This document shows, in pieces, positions 34,299 through 38,158 of a DNA stretch of 38,158 nucleotides; the first letter of the stretch is position 1, and each line of letters begins with the position of its first letter. The position numbers and the translations under genes are program-made. The stretch comes from Tubiluchus corallicola (Eukaryota > Priapulida > Priapulimorpha > Priapulimorphida > Tubiluchidae): contig JAQGDQ010000784.1 of NCBI GenBank assembly GCA_030141605.1, positions 57,831-95,988 on the forward strand. Reading direction: 5' to 3'. The notes under the pieces are model-generated. The model made no database searches, had not been told where the DNA came from, and saw only the letters and a list, made by a program, of their open reading frames with translations.

Positions 34299-34724
34299 TA
34301 TTATTATTATTGCTGCTGCTGCTGCTGCTACTGCTACTTCGACTGCGACTACGACTATGACTACTACTACTATTATTTATTTTATTTCAGACAGTTTCAG
34401 TCCATAGAACAATGAAAATAAGGCACAAGTAAAAACACAGGGTTGGTTTGCAGAAACATAGGAAGTTTATATACAAGAAAGGATTAGCTAGAATGGGTAA
34501 AAAACACTGTATTCTTCTTTTTTCTTGCAGTCAGTTCTTCAGCACAAATCTCTGAGACACAAGAGGAATTCAAGAGCCAGAGTGGCGTATTGCAGATGTC
34601 CAAGAAGCTGCTGACCAAATACGGACGTCGGGAATTTACCGACAAACTGCTTATTTTTCTGGCTCTCGTTTTCTTTTTTGCCACGGTGCTGTACATAATG
34701 AAAAGGCGACTGTTCCACAGCTGA
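22952..34724 (+). CDS. BNIP1: BNIP1/SEC20 vesicle SNARE, six exons, 225 residues
   Basis: Exons 22952-23014, 24283-24375, 28316-28407, 31208-31321, 33421-33542 and 34531-34724 join to 678 bases, 225 codons plus TGA; human BNIP1 has 228 residues. Every junction is GT-AG with matching phase. Conserved blocks: DIRDCTGPLEQLNEL near 22-36; EQDKETDK near 60; SLRKANVTSRLAIE near 87-100 (the BH3-like helix of the family); a Qb-SNARE motif from about 125 to 192; REFTDKLLIFLAL into the tail anchor, about 200-218; and a basic tail MKRRLFHS. Known role: ER t-SNARE (with syntaxin 18, USE1 and SEC22b) for Golgi-to-ER retrograde transport, ER fusion and membrane-linked apoptosis or mitophagy control. The ATG at 22952 has G at -3 and +4. 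An out-of-frame ATG lies at 22941. The final 44 coding bases are unit 1 of a 30-copy tandem array. Confidence 0.97.
23725..24118. repeat. Polypurine (GA)n/(GGGA)n tract in BNIP1 intron 1
   Basis: About 390 bases in which the plus strand is almost entirely A and G, mostly GAGAGA with GGGA and GAGTGA interruptions. Long reading frames on both strands (RERERE and SLSLSL) are by-products of the repeat. Confidence 0.97.
24283..24375 (+). CDS. BNIP1: BNIP1 coding exon 2
   Basis: Residues 22-52, acceptor TTCTTTGCAG, donor AGC/GTGAGT, phase 0 at both ends. Carries the most conserved N-terminal block of the Sec20 family, RDCTGPLEQLNEL. Confidence 0.96.
24881..25020. repeat. Perfect pentanucleotide (ATATA)n, about 28 copies
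   Basis: 140 bases of uninterrupted 5-bp period in BNIP1 intron 2, within a slightly longer AT-rich stretch beginning near 24861. The absence of interruptions points to recent expansion. Confidence 0.97.
25021..25934. other. BNIP1 intron 2 sequence, nothing firm
   Basis: No coding sequence. A stretch ending near 25470 with AATAATAATAAAAACTTC could be an old LINE 3' tail, but no hairpin or coding remnant supports it. Confidence 0.35.
26193..26272. repeat. (GA)n microsatellite
   Basis: About 80 bases of GA repeats with short G-runs in BNIP1 intron 2. Confidence 0.95.
26743..27363 (+). mobile_element. pogo/Tigger-like deletion derivative (621 bp)
   Basis: Termini CCGTGTTTTCCCATGTATAA and TTATACATGGGAAAATACGG are near-perfect inverted repeats flanked by TA on both sides (26741-26742, 27364-27365), as in Tc1/mariner-pogo elements. 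The motif TCTCTTATACATGGG recurs four times near the ends: 26751 (inverted), 26801, 27319 and 27337. The interior keeps a remnant acidic C-terminus of a transposase (27213-27266). Confidence 0.85.
27213..27266 (+). pseudogene. Remnant acidic C-terminus of pogo-type transposase
   Basis: Encodes FDIFDESDEEFNDFYDE then TAA; the stop overlaps AATAAA (27262-27267). Pogo/Tigger transposases end in just this kind of Asp/Glu-rich tail. It is preceded by TTTTCCTGTTACAG, a good acceptor, suggesting the parent transposase gene had an intron here. The DNA-binding and DDE domains are missing. Confidence 0.55.
27491..28037 (+). mobile_element. 5S-rRNA-derived SINE, copy 2 (547 bp)
   Basis: Full-length plus-strand copy. 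The 5S head starts GACTCTGGCC and includes TGGTTAATACTTGGATGGGT and CCAGGTGCTGTAGGC. A long unique body follows, ending ATGCCAACCAACC. It is flanked by a perfect 12-bp duplication ATTAATTGTACG (27479-27490 and 28038-28049). It lacks a 12-bp segment present in copy 1. It is inserted in BNIP1 intron 2. Confidence 0.93.
28316..28407 (+). CDS. BNIP1: BNIP1 coding exon 3
   Basis: Residues 53-82 plus two bases of codon 83, acceptor CTACGTTGCAG, donor AAG/GTTGGT. Heptad-like, charged sequence (ELELLGREQDKETDK) corresponding to the coiled N-terminal region. Confidence 0.95.
28545..29038. mobile_element. hAT MITE family A, copy 2 (494 bp)
   Basis: Inverted relative to 16580-17079. Termini CAGGGATGTGCAAATT and AATTTGCACATCCCTG. 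Flanking octamers CTCTATGG (28537-28544) and TTCTATGG (29039-29046) match at 7 of 8. Lies in BNIP1 intron 3. Confidence 0.92.
29047..30476. other. BNIP1 intron 3 sequence, nothing recognised
   Basis: No coding sequence, terminal repeat or tandem structure that I can support. Confidence 0.45.
30481..31027. mobile_element. TTAA MITE family B, copy 1 (547 bp)
   Basis: Termini AGGTAAACCGGACGATTGTT and ACAATCATCCGGTTTTCCT form inverted repeats of about 22 bp. TTAA lies at 30477-30480 and TCAA at 31028-31031 (one substitution from TTAA). The full-length inverted copy is at 36634-37175. No coding capacity. Ends 180 bases before BNIP1 exon 4. Confidence 0.88.
31208..31321 (+). CDS. BNIP1: BNIP1 coding exon 4
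   Basis: Completes Ser83 and runs to two bases of codon 121. Acceptor CCTTTTTCAG, donor GAG/GTGCGA. SLRKANVTSRLAIE aligns with the WRKANLTCKIAID segment of vertebrate BNIP1. The serine-rich stretch SSRDHLLRSSENGWSESRR is less conserved. Confidence 0.92.
31331..31572. repeat. Tandem duplication, 121-bp unit, two copies
   Basis: 31331-31451 and 31452-31572 are near-identical. Each contains CCTCTAGATGGCAGC (31397-31411 and 31518-31532). The duplication starts 9 bases after the exon 4 donor of BNIP1. Confidence 0.93.
31611..31838. repeat. 23-bp minisatellite, 10 copies
   Basis: Unit GGTGCAGCACAACWTTANRG plus AAA. The GGTGCAGCACAAC half is almost invariant and the second half varies. Located in BNIP1 intron 4, immediately after the 121-bp duplication. 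Confidence 0.95.
32565..32880. repeat. Diverged tandem repeat, about 151-bp unit, two copies
   Basis: Segments starting near 32577 and 32728 share CAACTTYAAYGTRRATTATC, TAGAGCGATGARYTTGGTAT and ATTCAGGATA in order. A partial, more degenerate copy may precede them near 32515. BNIP1 intron 4. Confidence 0.75.
33421..33542 (+). CDS. BNIP1: BNIP1 coding exon 5
   Basis: Completes Arg121, then 40 codons and the first base of Val162. Acceptor TATTTTTCAG, donor TTGG/GTCAGT. Encodes the first half of the Qb-SNARE helix (ITEDLMRVNRMMANTVGHS). Confidence 0.96.
34053..34380. repeat. Compound trinucleotide tract in BNIP1 intron 5
   Basis: Consecutive blocks of TTG, TGG, TTC, TTA, TCA (about 27 copies), TTA, TGC and TAC triplets over about 320 bases, all in the same triplet phase. 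Apparent reading frames in several frames are repeat artefacts. The tract ends about 150 bases before exon 6. Confidence 0.95.
34531..34724 (+). CDS. BNIP1: BNIP1 terminal coding exon 6
   Basis: Completes Val162, then residues 163-225 and TGA at 34722-34724. Acceptor TTTTTTCTTGCAG. Encodes the second half of the SNARE helix, the tail-anchor membrane helix and a short basic luminal tail. From about 34677 the coding sequence is identical or nearly so to the downstream 65-bp repeats. Confidence 0.97.
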
Positions 34725-36620
34725 TGTGAAAGAATTGTTACATTGCCACGGTGCTGTACATAATGAAAAGGCGACTGTTCCACAGCTGATGTAAAAGAAT
34801 TATTACATTGCCACGGTGCTGTACATAATGAAAAGGCGACTGTTCCACAGCTGATGTGAAAGAATTATTACATTGCCACGGTGCTGTGCATAATGAAAAA
34901 GTGACTGTTCCACAGCTGATGTGAAAGAATTGTTACATTGCCACGGTGCTGTACATAATGAAAAGGCGACTGTTCCACAGCTGATGTGAAAGAATTGTTA
35001 CATTGCCACGGTGCTGTACATAATGAAAAAGCGACTGTTCCACAGCTGATGTGAAAGAATTGTTACATTGCCTCGGTGCTGTACATAATGAAAAGGCGAC
35101 TGTTCCACAGCTGATGTGAAAGAATTGTTACATTGCCACGGTGCTGTACATAATGAAAAGGCGACTGTTCCACAGCTGATGTGAAAGAATTGTTACATTG
35201 CCACGGTGCTGTACATAATGAAAAAGCGACTGTTCCACAGCTGATGTGAAAGAATTATTACATTGCCACTGTGCTGTGCATAATGAAAAAGCGACTGTTC
35301 CACAGCTGATGTGAAAGAATTATTACATTGCCACTGTGCTGTACATAATGAAAAGGCGACTGTTCCACAGCTGATGTGAAAGAATTATTACATTGCCACG
35401 GTGCTGTGCATAATGAAAAAGCGACTGTTCCACAGCTGATGTGAAAGAATTATTACATTGCCACGGTGCTGTGCATAATGAAAAAGCGACTATTCCACAG
35501 CTGATGTGAAAGAATTATTACATTGCCACGGTGCTGTACATAATGAAAAAGCGACTGTTCCACAGCTGATGTGAAAGAATTATTACATTGCCACGGTGCT
35601 GTACATAATGAAAAAGCGACTGTTCCCCAGCTGATGTGAAAGAATTATTACATTGCCTTGGTGCTGTACATAACGAAAAAGCGACTGTTCCACAGCTGAT
35701 GTGAAAGAATTATTACATTGCCATGGTGCTGTACATAACGAAAAAGCGACTGTTCCACAGCTGATGAAAGAATTTATTACACGGTGCTGTGCATAATGAA
35801 AGCGACTGTTCCACAGCGCCGATGTGAAAGAATTATTACATTGCCACGGTGCTGTACGAAAGCGACTGTTCCACAGCTGATGTGAAAGAATATTACATTG
35901 CCACGGTGCTGTACATACGAAAAGGTGACTGTTCCACAGCTGATGTGAAAAAAGAATCTATTACACAAGCACGGTGCTGTACATAATGAAAGGCGTGACT
36001 GTTCCACAGCTGATGTGAAAGAATTGTTTACGGTTGCCACGGTGCTGTGCATAATGAAAAAAGACTGTTCCACAGCTGATGTGAAAGAATTATTACATTG
36101 CCTCGGTGCTGTGCATAATGAAAAGGCGACTGTTGCACTGCTGATGTGAAAGAATTATTACATTGCCACGGTGCTGTGCATAATGAAAAGGCGACTGTTC
36201 CACAGCTGATGTGAAAGAATTATTACATTGCCACGGTGCTGTGCATAATGAAAAAGCGACTGTTCCACAGCTGATGTGAAAGAATTATTACATTGCCTCG
36301 GTGCTGTGCATAATGAAAAGGCGACTGTTGCACTGCTGATGTGAAAGAATTATTACATTGCCACGGTGCTGTGCATAATGAAAAGGCGACTGTTCCACAG
36401 CTGATGTGAAAGAATTATTACATTGCCACGGTGCTGTGCATAATGAAAAAGTGACTGTTCCACAGCTGATGTGAAAGAATTATTACATTGCCTCGGTGCT
36501 GTGCATAATGAAAAGGCGACTGTTGCACTGCTGATGTGAAAGAATTATTACATTGCCACGGTGCTGTGCATAATGAAAAGGCGACTGTTCCACAGCTGAT
36601 GTGAAAGAATTGTTACGTTG
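34677..36620 (+). repeat. 65-bp tandem array derived from the BNIP1 3' coding end
   Basis: Thirty units starting at 34681. Unit 1 is coding: it holds the codons for ATVLYIMKRRLFHS, the stop and 21 bases after it. Later units keep the same sequence with few substitutions (AAAAGG/AAAAAG, GTACAT/GTGCAT). Units 1-17 run in strict 65-bp register. About 35766-36100 (units 18-22) is irregular, with many indels. From 36101 the register is again exact. Because 65 is not a multiple of 3, the units are not a coding repeat; the first stop codon ends BNIP1. Confidence 0.97.
36101..36620 (+). repeat. 195-bp higher-order repeat at distal end of the array
   Basis: A three-unit block (CCTCGG...GTTGCACTGC type, then two CCACGG...GTTCCACAGC types) begins at 36101, 36296 and 36491, exactly 195 bases apart. 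The third block is cut after two units. Confidence 0.9.
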
Positions 36621-36633
36621 CCAAAATCCTTAA

Positions 36634-37175
36634 ATGAAAACCGGATGATTGTGTAAACATTAGTTCAGAATAAAGAATGCTCTAAATTATTGAAAACTAC
36701 AATAGCTTTTTTTAAATCAAAGCTCAGGTTAAATAATAATTACTTCGGATGCTCAAATTTCGTTAAACTTTCAAAGCTACGCGCGGTTCAGTGAATCTAC
36801 TAAGATTGGCAACGGCGCCTTTTTGTCACATTTGGCCGACAAATAGAAGGCGGTACCGTGATAACCATGATCATGAACTGCTGTGTTAGTTGCTGACGTC
36901 ATATGATGTAGAGCCCATTTTTCGTGACTTCATGCATTTCAGTACTGTAACACCCATGCAAATGTGCCTGACGTGCAAGTGAAGATGCCTGCCATTGCAC
37001 AAACTGTGGTTAGTTTGAGACGTAAGCAATAGCTGTGTTCGGTTGCCGTTAATTAACTTTTTAAGCTAATTATTCAAATATAAGGAACAATTGTTAACTT
37101 TTATAGGCAAGAAAATGTATATTTTGCACGGTAATTTAAAATGAGATTGAATCTAAACAATCATCCAATCTTCCT
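36634..37175. mobile_element. TTAA MITE family B, copy 2 (542 bp)
   Basis: Inverted relative to 30481-31027 and alignable over its whole length. TTAA lies at 36630-36633 and 37176-37179. Its left edge lies 13 bases past the last array unit. It contains the first AATAAA downstream of the BNIP1 stop. Confidence 0.92.
36669..36674 (+). promoter_or_regulatory. Candidate BNIP1 polyadenylation signal inside MITE
   Basis: First canonical AATAAA after the stop at 34724 on the plus strand; none occurs within the 65-bp array. If used, the BNIP1 3' UTR would be about 1.95 kb and consist almost wholly of the array. Confidence 0.4.
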
Positions 37176-37366
37176 TTAAGTTGGATGTTGGTGTTCAGTT
37201 TTTCATAAACCATGTTATTATCCACATTCGAAAAATTCATTTGTAGATCAGCTTAAAATTTGTCTATTGAACATGAAAGCTATGTGATCATTTTCAAAAC
37301 TTTCAAAGTGTATATGTGGGTAAAGATCGATGACCCATCTCTTTGGTGCTATTCCGTTACTGCAAA

Positions 37367-37747
37367 CAGGGCCTATTTCAGAATAGGCGAGCCCCAGGGA
37401 AGTGGGGCGTATGAAGCTCCATGGGGGGGGGGCGCTACCATGGTTGGCGCCCAGAAAATTTTTGAACTGCTAGAATGCCGGAGAAGCATTTTCGAAGAGA
37501 AAATATGGAGTTATACAGTTGTTAAAGGAAAGAACACTTGAAAGAAAAACTGCTTTATTCTCAAGACTAGTCCTTAATACTTGTCAATACTCGCAAACGG
37601 CGCATCTGCGGAGAGAGAGAGAGAGAGAGAGAGAGAGGCAGTATGTTCTCATAAAGCAAAAAATGTTACCGTGGCGCGAGGCCCCCCCTGGAGGGTGAGG
37701 CCCCGGGGAATTATCCCCACTTCCCCCCTCCCTTGAAATAGGCGCTG
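37367..37747. mobile_element. hAT-type non-autonomous element (381 bp)
   Basis: Starts CAGGGCCTATTTCA and ends TGAAATAGGCGCTG (13 of 14 inverted). A perfect 8-bp duplication ACTGCAAA lies at 37359-37366 and 37748-37755. Subterminal G-rich blocks are also partly inverted copies of each other. Contains a (GA)n run at 37611-37637. The 93-codon frame 37260-37541 overlaps it and is not a gene. Confidence 0.9.
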
Positions 37748-37755
37748 ACTGCAAA

Positions 37756-38058
37756 TCACCCAAGTTTGGTTGCCCGACTCTTGCTCTTTTTGAAATGTAA
37801 ACGACCTTTGAGAAGTCAACCACCCAATAGGTTCTGTATGTACCAAATGTTTGGTCGTCAGCCTCTACAGTTGTACAGCTGTAAGTCTCTTATAAGAAAG
37901 CAATAACTCAACTAAGTCATCAATTGCTGTGGTGTTATCTGCTCTTTTTCAAAGTAAAGTAGACATTTTGAGTAAACTTTGTTTTACATAAAAGGGCGAG
38001 TTTCTAGGAATTAACATGTCTATTGAGCGACGATCATATCGGCTATATTGGAGCCATT
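37756..38058. other. No feature recognised
   Basis: Short AT-rich stretch between the hAT element and the third SINE; nothing supported. Confidence 0.4.
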
Positions 38059-38158
38059 GGTTGGTTGGCATCCTTCTGTCTCGGAAGACAATGGAGTGTG
38101 CGCCAAGAGAGTCAGTTATTGATCACATTGATGGATCTGCAGCGTCGACTGTGGCTAA
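38059..38158 (-). mobile_element. 5S-derived SINE, copy 3, cut by window end
   Basis: GGTTGGTTGGCATCC followed by about 85 bases matching the 3' end of copies 1 and 2 on the minus strand. The 5S head lies beyond the window. Confidence 0.9.

Noticed and set aside
34023-34415. Poly-Met, poly-Ile, poly-His and poly-Ser frames
   Set aside because: Products of the trinucleotide tract, open in several frames at once; intronic.
35777-36073. 98-codon minus-strand frame in the tandem array
   Set aside because: Artefact of the 65-bp repeat read in shifted frames through indels.
34681-36620. Regular repeat spacing considered as a CRISPR array
   Set aside because: Units are contiguous with no unique spacers, the genome is eukaryotic, and the unit derives from BNIP1.

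Overview
The window looks like nuclear DNA from an animal, probably an invertebrate bilaterian. It is AT-rich, has GT-AG introns of about 1 to 4 kb, and is crowded with small DNA transposons, CR1-type LINE 3' ends and long microsatellites. No rRNA, tRNA, CRISPR array or prokaryotic gene was seen. The species cannot be fixed from the sequence.

Three genes are supported. (1) Positions 3276-5252 (+) hold the last two coding exons of a gene whose 5' exons were not found. They encode 155 residues with an amphipathic helix pattern resembling the AB-loop-to-helix-D part of IL-6/CNTF/CLCF1-type cytokines; this is a hypothesis. (2) Positions 9960-16331 (-) hold a complete 2123-residue Sidekick cell-adhesion protein (signal peptide, 6 Ig, 13 fibronectin III, one membrane helix, GFSSFV C-terminus) as one uninterrupted reading frame, whereas Sidekick genes are normally split into dozens of exons. 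(3) Positions 22952-34724 (+) hold BNIP1/SEC20, a six-exon gene that reconstructs to 225 residues with all phases compatible. Gene 1 and Sidekick are tail to tail; Sidekick and BNIP1 are head to head. No functional link among the three is evident.

The most unusual structure follows the BNIP1 stop codon. The last 40-odd bases of the BNIP1 coding sequence plus the first 21 bases after the stop are repeated about 30 times as a 65-bp tandem array (34681-36620). It has a degenerate middle and a distal 195-bp higher-order repeat. The gene's own final codons are unit 1. The first canonical AATAAA after the stop lies beyond the array, inside a transposon (36669).

Mobile elements with target-site duplications (TSDs) include: four hAT-type non-autonomous elements (2371, 16580, 28545, 37367), two of them inverted copies of one family; four TTAA-flanked MITEs (22024, 22707, 30481, 36634), of which the last two are inverted copies of one family bracketing BNIP1 exons 4-6 and the array; a pogo/Tigger-like deletion derivative (26743); three copies of a long 5S-rRNA-derived SINE (7628, 27491, 38059); three LINE 3' ends (about 1264, 3548, 4417); and a likely solo LTR (21399). 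A 1-kb element with GGGTYATTCC termini (25935-28170) hosts two of the others as nested insertions.

The stretches 1-1263, 5253-7602, 8208-9959 and 17088-21394 hold no gene that can be supported.
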